Source of the DNA: Candidatus Saccharicenans sp.
Lineage (GTDB): Bacteria; Acidobacteriota; Aminicenantia; Aminicenantales; Saccharicenantaceae
Assembly (NCBI GenBank): GCA_024653405.1
Contig: JANLGB010000033.1
Span: forward strand, 1-14,830
Reading direction: 5' to 3'
DNA length: 14,830 bases
Below the pieces are notes generated by a model. It did not search any database. It worked only from the letters and a program-made list of their open reading frames with translations, and was not told where the DNA came from. Numbering within the stretch: position 1 is the stretch's first letter; each line of letters opens with the position of its first letter. This document shows positions 5,827 through 13,289 of the stretch, in pieces. Both the position numbers and the translations under genes were made by a program.

Positions 5827-7167
5827 ATGAGCGAAAGCGAGCACTCAATAAAAAAACCGGTATCCATCATCCAGGAAATAGAGAATCAGCTGGAAGACTA
5901 CCTTCGGCGGCAGAGGGAAGAAATAGAAAAATCGCTGGAAGAAAGAATTCAAAAGGAAAGGGAGCTGGCCCGGCAGCAGCTGTCCGAGATCGAACAGGCG
6001 GTAAGGCGGCAATGGCAGGCCCTGGAAGAATATGGCCACGTCTGGGAGCAGTTTGAAGGACGGCGCCAGGAAATTTTGCAGAAGATAAACGACTGCCTGG
6101 AGAGGATAACGGGGAAGCAGAAGGAAATAGAGGAACTGGCCAGGGCGACGGCCGAAGATCTTAAAGCCCTCCACCAGTGGCAGGAAGAGCTGGAAGAATT
6201 GCGGCGGGAGTCCATGGAGCGGGCCGCATTTCTCAAGAAGGGACTGGAAGAAAAATTCGGGCTTAAGGCTGAAATGCCCCAGCCAGCCGAGGCCGAAAGG
6301 GTGAGCATAGACCTGACTCCAGAACTGGAAAAACTCAGGAAAGTAAAGGAACTCCTGCTGCTGGAAAGTGGGCAGTCAGCGCCCCCGGCTGTGGAGCCGG
6401 AAGAACAGGCCGCAGAAATTCCGGCCAAACCCGAATCGCCCCCTCCGGTCGGGGTAACCTCAGAAGTCGAAACTCCGGCCCCGGAAGAAAGACCGGCTCC
6501 AGAAGAAACAGCGGCCCGGCCAGAACCCGCGGTGACTCAGACCGAAACCAGACCCCTTAGCTTAAAGGACAAGCTGGCCGAAGAGATCAGGAAAACCATT
6601 ACTGAGAGGCTGGAAGCCAGGCAACCGAAGACAGAAGAAAATCAGGAAATCCCCGGAAGCGCGCTGGAGAGCCTGGAGAGAGTCTCCCGCCAGGACCTGG
6701 AGGAATTCTACCGTCAGGAGCAGGCCAACGGCTACAGCCCCATCCGTTTTTACCAGAAGGGTAAAAAGAACATCCTGGAAGCCGAGGAACTGCTGACCAG
6801 GATAAGAGAAGCGGTGGAGGAGGCCAAGAAGCTGAATTACAAGCTGGCTTTCGTCACCGCGGCCAAAGAGCAGTTTTATCTGAAACAGGAAATCATCAGC
6901 CTGCAGGAAGGATTGAGGCAATACCTGCTGCGGGTAATTTTCCTGACCAAGAAGAAAAATTTCCGTTTCCCGGCCCTCACCCAGGACCTTCTCAACCAGC
7001 AAACGCTGGAAGAGCTCTCCGACCTGCTGGCGGTGGAAAACTGGAGCTCGGTTGATGATATTTTGCTCTTTGAGCAGAAGATAATCGACCTGGCCGCTGC
7101 CTTTAAAGCCAGAACCACTCCAGCTTCCATTTATTACGGTGCTTTGAAAAAAGAACTGGAAGCCTGA
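5827..7167 (+). CDS. Coiled-coil protein with Pro/Glu-rich linker, function unknown
   Basis: A 446-residue cytoplasmic-type protein with no signal peptide and no membrane segment. Three parts are visible. Residues about 12-145 form a long charged coiled coil (repeated EE, RR, QE, L heptad-like pattern). Residues about 182-242 are a Pro/Glu/Ala-rich, probably disordered linker. Residues about 245-446 are largely helical and less repetitive, including NGYSPIRFYQKGKKNI at 301-316, LNYKLAFVTAAKEQFYLKQE, and a C-terminal helical stretch. The C-terminal part may be a true domain, but I do not recognise it. The start is supported by AAAGGAAAGGG just upstream and a strong promoter. It lies between an HD-GYP protein and a GGDEF-PilZ protein, so a scaffold or partner role in c-di-GMP signalling is a guess from context only. 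Confidence 0.85.
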   Translation: MSESEHSIKKPVSIIQEIENQLEDYLRRQREEIEKSLEERIQKERELARQQLSEIEQAVRRQWQALEEYGHVWEQFEGRRQEILQKINDCLERITGKQKEIEELARATAEDLKALHQWQEELEELRRESMERAAFLKKGLEEKFGLKAEMPQPAEAERVSIDLTPELEKLRKVKELLLLESGQSAPPAVEPEEQAAEIPAKPESPPPVGVTSEVETPAPEERPAPEETAARPEPAVTQTETRPLSLKDKLAEEIRKTITERLEARQPKTEENQEIPGSALESLERVSRQDLEEFYRQEQANGYSPIRFYQKGKKNILEAEELLTRIREAVEEAKKLNYKLAFVTAAKEQFYLKQEIISLQEGLRQYLLRVIFLTKKKNFRFPALTQDLLNQQTLEELSDLLAVENWSSVDDILLFEQKIIDLAAAFKARTTPASIYYGALKKELEA

Positions 7168-7191
7168 ACCGGACCCCCGGCCAGGAAATCA

Positions 7192-9219
7192 TCAGTTGAA
7201 GGTTTCTTTCTGGATTTCCTGGAAGTAGCCTTCGAGAATTCGGAAATCCTCGCCGGTCAATTCCCTGAACTTGAGACCGGTATAAAAATTGGTCGAATCG
7301 GGGCTGGCCTTTTCTGAATAAACCACTTCACTCTTCAGCGGGTGCGCTTTCTTGCCCAGAATCAGGATGACGTCCATCGTCCTGGCCGCCGGCAGAGGTT
7401 TTTCCGACAGCACCTTGGCCCCGCCCAGGCTGAGGTTGATGGTCTTGCAGACCCTGAGCTGCCCGTCATCACGGTACATCAGGATGGTGGAAGTATAGTA
7501 GCGCTGAAAATGCCTTTTTTCCTTGAATAGTTTCTCCTGGTAAGTGACCGTCGGACGCAGGTGGTTCTCAGTTTCCCAGTCTCGAGAGAAGGCCATGACC
7601 ATGTTCTTGGTGGTCGGCCGGCTCTGGGCTTCCGAGGGCGGCAGCCTCCAGGTTTCCTTGCCCTTGGCCTCGGCCAGGGCCAGGTCGCATTCATGAACCA
7701 GGTGTTTCAGGTCTTCCCGGGTCAGCTGCCCGTCGCCTGTAACCTTCTGGCGGGGGAAAATGGTGACCCCGAAGGACATGGTCAGGTTATTACGGGGCTG
7801 AAATTCTTCGTAGGGGAAGTAATGGTCCTCGACATTCTGCCTGATTCTTTCCGTGAGCTGACAAGCTTCTTCCAGGGTGCTGACCCCGCCCAGGAAGAAC
7901 AGAAATTCTTCACCCCCGTAGCGGCAAATCAAGTCGTTCTCGCGCACCGACTGCTTGAGCACCGTGGCCAGTTCCTGCAACAGCCGGTTTCCAGCTTCAT
8001 GCCCGTTGCGGTCGTTATAATGCTTGAACCAGTCGACGTCCCCCATGACCATGGCAAAAGCCCCTTCCTCCACTTTTCTCTTGCTCATGGAGTTGATTTT
8101 CTGGAGGATCTTGTCGAAAAACGGTTCGGCCCGCAGCAGTCCGGTCAGGGCATCGTACTGGATCAGGTTGAGCTTGGTCATGGCAATGCCGATATGCTCT
8201 GATAGCCCCCGCAGTATCTGCTGGTCTTCCCGGGAAAATCCTTCCGGCAGCAGGCTGTCTTTGAAATGCTTGTTATAGAGTTCGATGACTCCGATAATCT
8301 CATCGCCGTAAACTATCGGCGCGGCCAGGATGCTCTTCAAGGGAGTTTTCAGGTTATGCTGGTAGCGTAGGGAAAACCGCTTGTCGTAGGTCAGGTCGGC
8401 AATATTTATCTCCTGGCCATGCCGGGCCACGGCCGCGGCAAAATCCGGGGCATCCAGACGGGCCACGTATTTGAAAGTTTCGGGATGGGTGATAAAGGTA
8501 TCATCCCAGATAATCGGCTTGAGGTGTCGCCCCAGAGTCTCGCTTTCCTCGATGAGATAAATGGTCAGGCCCTGAGCCTGCATCAGGTCCTTAATATCGG
8601 GCACCACGCCCAGCAGGCTACTGACATCGTTGGCCGAATAAGTTTTTCTGATGATGTTTTCTATTTTCCATCTCTCCCGCTGGGACCAGACATAGCGGGC
8701 CTCCAGGGTGATTCTTCGTTCCAGCTCCCGCAGATAATGTTCGTTGATCAGCCGCTTGATCTCGGCAATCTCTTGGAAAACTTCTCGGACGCTGGCCGAG
8801 TTCAAGGAAACGGTCTGTTGCAGTTGCCTCCATTCCCGCTTAATTCGGCTGTGATGGATGGCCACCTTCAGGATCTGACTCAGGACAGGTTCCAGCGGCT
8901 GAGTCTCAGTCTCCAGCACATATTCCAGGTGATAATGCGCCGGCCAGGTCAGCAGATTCTGGTAGATTTCAGTTTCCTCCCGGCCCAGGATGATGACCGA
9001 GCAGTCGGGGGAGATCAGGTCTTTCCAGCGGTCGTAAGCAGCCAGGCTGGCCTCTACGATCATAGCCCAGCAGTCATAATTCTGAAGGATGGGGGGTATT
9101 TCTTCAAAAGAATTAGCCACCACCGGCAGGTATTCTTTTTCGCAGAGCCTAACCACCTTCAAACGAGAATATTTATCTGAGTCATTGAAGTCCGGGAATA
9201 CTTTTCCCTTGCCCTCCAA
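7192..9219 (-). CDS. Diguanylate cyclase: receiver-like, GAF, GGDEF and PilZ domains
   Basis: A 675-residue signalling protein. Residues about 18-125 look receiver-like but without a clear phosphoacceptor (MIVEAS at 53-58). About 125-190 is a helical linker. About 190-350 is a GAF sensor domain (ending SILAAPIVYGDEIIGVIELYN and HIGIAMTKL). About 355-525 is GGDEF, with the metal-binding GDVDWFKHYND stretch (393-403), the active-site variant GGEEF at 435-439, and RxxD (REND, 426-429) exactly five residues upstream, the usual inhibitory I-site. About 565-670 is PilZ, with RHFQR (569-573) and NLSLGG (595-600), the two c-di-GMP-binding motifs. It should make c-di-GMP from two GTP and also bind it. 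The start is TTG 9219, with AAGG three bases before it. GGAGGG lies inside the first codons, so a later start cannot be excluded. It converges on the coiled-coil gene with a 24-bp gap. Confidence 0.94.
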   Translation of the reverse strand: MEGKGKVFPDFNDSDKYSRLKVVRLCEKEYLPVVANSFEEIPPILQNYDCWAMIVEASLAAYDRWKDLISPDCSVIILGREETEIYQNLLTWPAHYHLEYVLETETQPLEPVLSQILKVAIHHSRIKREWRQLQQTVSLNSASVREVFQEIAEIKRLINEHYLRELERRITLEARYVWSQRERWKIENIIRKTYSANDVSSLLGVVPDIKDLMQAQGLTIYLIEESETLGRHLKPIIWDDTFITHPETFKYVARLDAPDFAAAVARHGQEINIADLTYDKRFSLRYQHNLKTPLKSILAAPIVYGDEIIGVIELYNKHFKDSLLPEGFSREDQQILRGLSEHIGIAMTKLNLIQYDALTGLLRAEPFFDKILQKINSMSKRKVEEGAFAMVMGDVDWFKHYNDRNGHEAGNRLLQELATVLKQSVRENDLICRYGGEEFLFFLGGVSTLEEACQLTERIRQNVEDHYFPYEEFQPRNNLTMSFGVTIFPRQKVTGDGQLTREDLKHLVHECDLALAEAKGKETWRLPPSEAQSRPTTKNMVMAFSRDWETENHLRPTVTYQEKLFKEKRHFQRYYTSTILMYRDDGQLRVCKTINLSLGGAKVLSEKPLPAARTMDVILILGKKAHPLKSEVVYSEKASPDSTNFYTGLKFRELTGEDFRILEGYFQEIQKETFN

Positions 9220-9246
9220 AAACCTTGGCTTAGCTTCTTCAGGGAT

Positions 9247-9296
9247 AATTTACTTAATTCATAGAGCTCAGTCAACAAATTTTTTTCAGGTTTTTT
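9247..9296 (-). promoter_or_regulatory. Putative promoter with UP-like A-tracts for the GGDEF-PilZ gene
   Basis: On the minus strand, TTGACT (9275-9270, 5/6) and TAAATT (9252-9247, 4/6) are separated by 17 bp, with a predicted start at about 9240, about 20 nt before the TTG start codon. Two A-tracts (9286-9280 and 9296-9291 on the minus strand), about 10 bp apart, lie just upstream of the -35 where an UP element would be. Confidence 0.5.
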
Positions 9297-9317
9297 CCAG
9301 TACATTTTAGAGGAGCT

Positions 9318-9350
9318 AAAGGCTGCCATCGGGGCGGGGCCAGCCTTTTT
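9318..9350 (+). terminator. Terminator-like hairpin upstream of gltX
   Basis: AAAGGCTG (9318-9325) pairs perfectly with CAGCCTTT (9341-9348) around a 15-nt G-rich loop, followed by T's to 9350. This has the form of an intrinsic terminator on the plus strand, but no plus-strand gene lies upstream. The T-run also forms the first bases of the gltX -35 element. It may block plus-strand transcription entering from the divergent promoter region. Confidence 0.5.
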
Positions 9351-9377
9351 GAATATCGGGGGCGGCTGTGGTATATT
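9349..9377 (+). promoter_or_regulatory. Sigma70 promoter for gltX-hutU-DUF1614
   Basis: TTGAAT (9349-9354) and TATATT (9372-9377, 5/6) are separated by 17 bp. The predicted start at about 9384 gives a leader of about 33 nt. No T-box or other riboswitch-like structure fits in so short a leader. Confidence 0.6.
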
Positions 9378-9416
9378 TTTACCTGGAATTAAGCCCATAA
9401 ATAGCGAAAGCAGAAC

Positions 9417-10865
9417 ATGGCCCGAGTCAGATTTGCTCCCAGCCCGACCGGGCATCTCCATGTCGGGGCCCTGAGAACCGCCCTGTTCAACTGGCTTTTT
9501 GCTCGTCACCATTTTGGAACTTTTGTCCTCAGGATTGAGGATACTGATGTGGCCAGGTCTTCAGAAGAAATGAGCCGGTCGATTCTGGAAGCCCTGCGCT
9601 GGGTGGGACTGGACTGGGATGAAGGACCCATCTACCAGTCGCAGCGGTTTGAGGTCTACCGCCAGGCGGCCCGGTCCCTGGTGGATAAGGGCCTGGCTTA
9701 CTATTGCTTCTGTTCGCCCGAAGAGATTGAAAGACGCCGGCAGGAATCCCAGACCAGGGGTGAACACTGGAAGTATGACCGGCGCTGCCTGAACCTGTCA
9801 GAAGAAGAAAGGCGGAGCCGGCGGGAACAGGGGCAGCCGGCGGCCATACGTTTTCTCGTTCCGGAAGGCGTAACCGAATTCGAGGACCTGGTCCACGGTC
9901 CCATTTCGGTGGAGAATAAGAACCTGGAAGATTTCGTGCTGTTACGCGGTGATGGTTTCCCTACCTACCATCTATCGGTCGTGGTTGATGATATCGATAC
10001 TCGAATTACCCATGTCATCCGCGGTGATGACCATATTTCCAACACCCCCAAGCAGATCCTTCTCTACCGGGCCTTCGGCCAGCCGGTGCCGCAGTTTGGC
10101 CACCTGCCGCTGATTCTCGGACCCGACCGAAAAAAATTGAGCAAGAGACACGGTGATACCTCGGTCCTCAATTTCCGGGACAAGGGCTACTTGCCGCTGG
10201 CCTTTTTCAATTTCATGGCCCAGTTGAGCTGGTCTCCAGGCCCGGAGGAAAAAATCTATACCATTGAAGAAATGGTCCGGGAGTTTTCCCTGGATCGGAT
10301 CAGCAAGGGCAGCCCGGTCTTTGACCTCAACAAGCTGGAATGGTTGAACAGCCGGTTGATCAATGAAATGCCGACTGCCGAACTCCTGTCCCATCTTCGC
10401 CCCTGGCTGGAAAGGGCGGGGGTGTGGACGGAAGAGCTGATGACCAGCAGGAAAGAATGGTTGGAGAAAGTGATTAATCTGACTCGCAGCCGCAGCCGGA
10501 CGCTGGCTGACCTCAGGGCCATGGTGGTTCCTTTTCTCTCCGATAGCTTTACCTATGACCGTGAAGCCGTCCATAAACACCTTCTTAATAGCGAGCTGGA
10601 CCGCTGGCTAGCGCTGCTGGCGGATGATTTCCGGCGACTGGAAAATTTTTCTGCTCAGGAAATAGAACGAGTTCTCCGCGAAAGAGCCGAAAGAGAAGGG
10701 ATAAAGGCCGCCACTCTGATTCATGCCCTGCGGGTGCTGGTCCTCGGCCGGGCCGTCAGCCCCGGTCTTTTTGAAGTGCTGGAGCTGGTCGGCCGGGAAA
10801 AAACCCTGGCCCGCATGGAGAAATTAGAAGAAATCAGGAAAATTGAAGAAATTAAGGAGGGATAA
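9417..10865 (+). CDS. gltX: Glutamyl-tRNA synthetase
   Basis: A 482-residue class I aminoacyl-tRNA synthetase that attaches glutamate to tRNA-Glu, and perhaps tRNA-Gln in organisms using the amidotransferase route. The N-terminus RFAPSPTGHLHVGALRTAL carries the HIGH-type motif HLHVG (13-17), and the KMSKS-type motif KLSKR is at 240-244. C97, C99, Y120 and C124 match the zinc-binding pattern seen in many bacterial enzymes. The C-terminal anticodon-binding region is present. Length is normal. The Shine-Dalgarno before ATG 9417 is weak. The 3' end contains the Shine-Dalgarno of hutU, whose ATG follows 3 bp after the stop, so the two are one transcript. Whether it discriminates tRNA-Glu from tRNA-Gln cannot be told here. 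Confidence 0.96.
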   Translation: MARVRFAPSPTGHLHVGALRTALFNWLFARHHFGTFVLRIEDTDVARSSEEMSRSILEALRWVGLDWDEGPIYQSQRFEVYRQAARSLVDKGLAYYCFCSPEEIERRRQESQTRGEHWKYDRRCLNLSEEERRSRREQGQPAAIRFLVPEGVTEFEDLVHGPISVENKNLEDFVLLRGDGFPTYHLSVVVDDIDTRITHVIRGDDHISNTPKQILLYRAFGQPVPQFGHLPLILGPDRKKLSKRHGDTSVLNFRDKGYLPLAFFNFMAQLSWSPGPEEKIYTIEEMVREFSLDRISKGSPVFDLNKLEWLNSRLINEMPTAELLSHLRPWLERAGVWTEELMTSRKEWLEKVINLTRSRSRTLADLRAMVVPFLSDSFTYDREAVHKHLLNSELDRWLALLADDFRRLENFSAQEIERVLRERAEREGIKAATLIHALRVLVLGRAVSPGLFEVLELVGREKTLARMEKLEEIRKIEEIKEG

Positions 10866-10868
10866 AGA

Positions 10869-12542
10869 ATGAAAAAAAGCCAGCCCACTGCTTATAAACC
10901 GGTTAGAGCACCCCGGGGAACCAGGCTTCAGACCAAGGGCTGGTCCCAGGAAGGTGCACTGCGGATGTTGATGAATAACCTGGACCCGGAGGTGGCTGAA
11001 AAACCCCAGGAGCTCATCGTCTACGGCGGAACTGGAAAAGCTGCCCGCAACAGGGACTGCTTCCGGGCGATAGTCAGCAGCCTGAAAAGACTGGAAAACG
11101 ACGAGACCCTGCTGGTGCAATCTGGTAAACCGGTGGGTATTTTCAAGACTCAGGCCGAGGCTCCCAGGGTTCTTATTTCTAATGCCATGATTGTTCCGAA
11201 ATGGGCTACCTGGGATGAGTTCCGCCGGCTGGAAGCTCTGGGCCTGACCATGTACGGCCAGATGACTGCCGGCAGCTGGATTTATATCGGCACCCAGGGA
11301 ATTCTTCAGGGGACTTACGAAACCCTGGCCACGGTGGCCAAAAAACATTTTGGCGGGACCCTTAAGGGTAAGTTGGTGGTGACTGCCGGCCTGGGCGGTA
11401 TGGGAGGAGCCCAGCCCCTGGCCGTGACCATGAATGACGGCGTGGCCATCGTGGTCGAAGTTGACCCCGAGCGGATCAAGCGCCGGCTGGCGACGAGATA
11501 TGTTGACACCATGACCACCAGTCTGGATGAGGCTTTGAAACTGGCCGACGAAGCCCGGAAAAAGGGTCAGCCGCTGTCGATTGCCCTGCTGGGCAATGCC
11601 GCCGATGTCCTACCCGAGCTAGTCCGTCGGGGCCTGACTCCCGATGTTCTCACCGACCAGACCTCGGCCCATGATGAGCTCAACGGCTACGTGCCACGGG
11701 GACTGCCATACGAAGAAGCTCTGGAGCTTAGGAAAAAAGACCCGCAAAAATACATTGCCTTGGCCTACGAATCGATGGCCGCTCAGGTTGAAGCCATGCT
11801 GGAACTGCAGAAGCGAGGAGCCAAGACCTTTGATTATGGCAACAATATCCGCGGCCAGGCCCAGAAAGCCGGAGTGACCAACGCTTTCGATATTCCCGGT
11901 TTTGTCCAGGAATACATCAGGCCGTTATTCTGCCTGGGCAAGGGACCTTTCCGCTGGGCGGCCCTGTCCGGGAAACCTCAGGATATTTACGTAACCGATG
12001 AAGCGGTGCTCAAGACTTTTCCCGAAGATGAAGCCCTGGCCCGCTGGATCAGGAAGGCCCAGAAGCAGGTTAAGTTCCAGGGACTGCCGGCCAGGATTTG
12101 CTGGCTGGGTTATGGAGAGAGGGCCAGGTTTGGCCAGGTTATTAATACCTTGGTTAAAAAAGGAAAAATCAGTGCCCCCATAGTGATCGGCCGGGATCAC
12201 CTGGATACCGGTTCGGTGGCTTCTCCCAACCGGGAAACCGAGAAAATGAAAGATGGTTCTGATGCCATTGCCGACTGGCCGATCCTGAATGCCCTGCTCA
12301 ATGCCGTTTGCGGGGCTTCCTGGGTATCAGTCCACCACGGGGGAGGAGTCGGTATTGGTCTGTCCATCCATGCCGGCATGGTAATCGTGGCCGATGGCAG
12401 CCGGGACATGGCCAGGCGCCTGGAACGGGTGCTAACGGTCGACCCCGGCCTGGGCGTGGTCCGACATGCCGATGCCGGTTATGAAGAAGCCATAGCCTGC
12501 GCCCGGAAAAATAAAATTAAGATTCCGATGCTGAAGAAATAA
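10869..12542 (+). CDS. hutU: Urocanate hydratase (urocanase)
   Basis: A 557-residue NAD-dependent urocanase that converts urocanate to 4-imidazolone-5-propionate, the second step of histidine breakdown to glutamate, in the cytoplasm. Family signatures run the full length: [11 protein letters not shown] (51-61), [15 protein letters not shown], the NAD-binding [10 protein letters not shown] (174-183), DQTSAHD (263-269), FDYGNN, the region around C411 ([13 protein letters not shown]) that matches the active-site cysteine, and [17 protein letters not shown]. Start ATG 10869 has AAGGAGGG seven bases upstream, inside the end of gltX. Length is standard. No hutH, hutI or formiminotransferase gene is in the window, so the gene is separated from the rest of the pathway and tied instead to gltX. 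Confidence 0.96.
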   Translation: MKKSQPTAYKPVRAPRGTRLQTKGWSQEGALRMLMNNLDPEVAEKPQELIVYGGTGKAARNRDCFRAIVSSLKRLENDETLLVQSGKPVGIFKTQAEAPRVLISNAMIVPKWATWDEFRRLEALGLTMYGQMTAGSWIYIGTQGILQGTYETLATVAKKHFGGTLKGKLVVTAGLGGMGGAQPLAVTMNDGVAIVVEVDPERIKRRLATRYVDTMTTSLDEALKLADEARKKGQPLSIALLGNAADVLPELVRRGLTPDVLTDQTSAHDELNGYVPRGLPYEEALELRKKDPQKYIALAYESMAAQVEAMLELQKRGAKTFDYGNNIRGQAQKAGVTNAFDIPGFVQEYIRPLFCLGKGPFRWAALSGKPQDIYVTDEAVLKTFPEDEALARWIRKAQKQVKFQGLPARICWLGYGERARFGQVINTLVKKGKISAPIVIGRDHLDTGSVASPNRETEKMKDGSDAIADWPILNALLNAVCGASWVSVHHGGGVGIGLSIHAGMVIVADGSRDMARRLERVLTVDPGLGVVRHADAGYEEAIACARKNKIKIPMLKK

Positions 12543-12560
12543 CAGCCTTAAGGGGGCCAG

Positions 12561-13256
12561 ATGTTTTTTCTACCGGTCATCCTGCTGTTTCTCATTTTCT
12601 ATTTTTTCCTCCTTGGAGGGCTGTTCTTTTTTCTCAAAATAGGATTAATTTCCCTGGCTTTCCAGAGACTGGGCCTGCCGCCCGACCTGGTCTTTGCTCT
12701 GTTGCTGCTGAGTCTGGTCGGCAGCAGTGTCAACATTCCGCTAAAGCAAATCCGAAGCGAAAACCTGCTCGCGGAGCAGGTGGTAGAATTTTTCGGCTGG
12801 AGATTCCGCATCCCGACCGCGGCCAACAGACAAGGGACAATTCTGGCGGTCAACTTGGGCGGGGCCGTAATCCCGGGTCTGCTGAGCCTGTATTTAATCT
12901 GGCACTGGCCCTCCCTGATATTGCTTTTTATCCTGGCCACGGCCGCGGTCACGGTACTGGTGAACAGGGTGGCCCGACCGATCAGGGGTTTGGGCATCGC
13001 TACCCCGGCTCTTTTTCCGCCCCTGGTGGCGGCCCTGGTGTCTTTGCTGCTGTCTGCTGTATCTCCCTTTGGCCTGCAGGCGGCGCCGGTGCTGGCTTAT
13101 GTCTCTGGCACGCTGGGGACCCTGATCGGAGCCGATCTGCTCAACCTCAAGAAGATTGCTGATTTGGGAGCTCCGGTAGCTTCAATAGGAGGGGCTGGAA
13201 CTTTTGATGGTGTTTTCCTGACGGGAATAATTGCCGTGGTCCTGACCTCAATTTAA
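12561..13256 (+). CDS. DUF1614 family integral membrane protein
   Basis: A 231-residue, strongly hydrophobic protein with about six or seven predicted membrane segments (roughly 1-25, 41-62, 93-113, 115-135, 146-168, 174-194, 206-229). The VNLGGAVIPGLLSLYL stretch (97-112), the SGTLGTLIGADLLNLKKI stretch (182-199) and the GAPVASIGGAGTFDGVFLTG stretch (203-222) are what I recognise as DUF1614. The family has no established function that I know of. Two aspartates, D192 and D216, sit in or beside hydrophobic segments and are flanked by glycines. Start ATG 12561 has AAGGGGG just upstream and is 18 bp after hutU, so it is probably the last gene of that operon. It might be a transporter or membrane enzyme, but this is not shown. 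Confidence 0.85.
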   Translation: MFFLPVILLFLIFYFFLLGGLFFFLKIGLISLAFQRLGLPPDLVFALLLLSLVGSSVNIPLKQIRSENLLAEQVVEFFGWRFRIPTAANRQGTILAVNLGGAVIPGLLSLYLIWHWPSLILLFILATAAVTVLVNRVARPIRGLGIATPALFPPLVAALVSLLLSAVSPFGLQAAPVLAYVSGTLGTLIGADLLNLKKIADLGAPVASIGGAGTFDGVFLTGIIAVVLTSI

Positions 13257-13281
13257 GACTTGCCAGAGAATTAAAGTCTGG
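13256..13281. repeat. Small inverted repeats in convergent gap
   Basis: AGACTT (13256-13261) can pair with AAGTCT (13274-13279), or alternatively CCAGA (13263-13267) with TCTGG (13277-13281). The two stems exclude each other. It lies just after the DUF1614 stop, facing the convergent activase-related gene. There is no adjacent T-run, so a terminator role is weak. Confidence 0.2.
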
Positions 13282-13289
13282 GAAGAGAT

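Noticed and set aside
5583..5870. 95-residue minus-strand reading frame across the divergent gap
   Set aside because: It covers the strong promoter and start of the coiled-coil gene and the promoter region of the HD-GYP gene, and its composition does not look like a protein.
8419..9180. 253-residue open frame opposite the cyclase gene
   Set aside because: It is the antisense shadow of the receiver-like and GAF region, with no recognisable features.
9220..9416. T-box or other riboswitch controlling gltX
   Set aside because: No T-box core sequence is present, and the predicted leader after the promoter is only about 33 nt.
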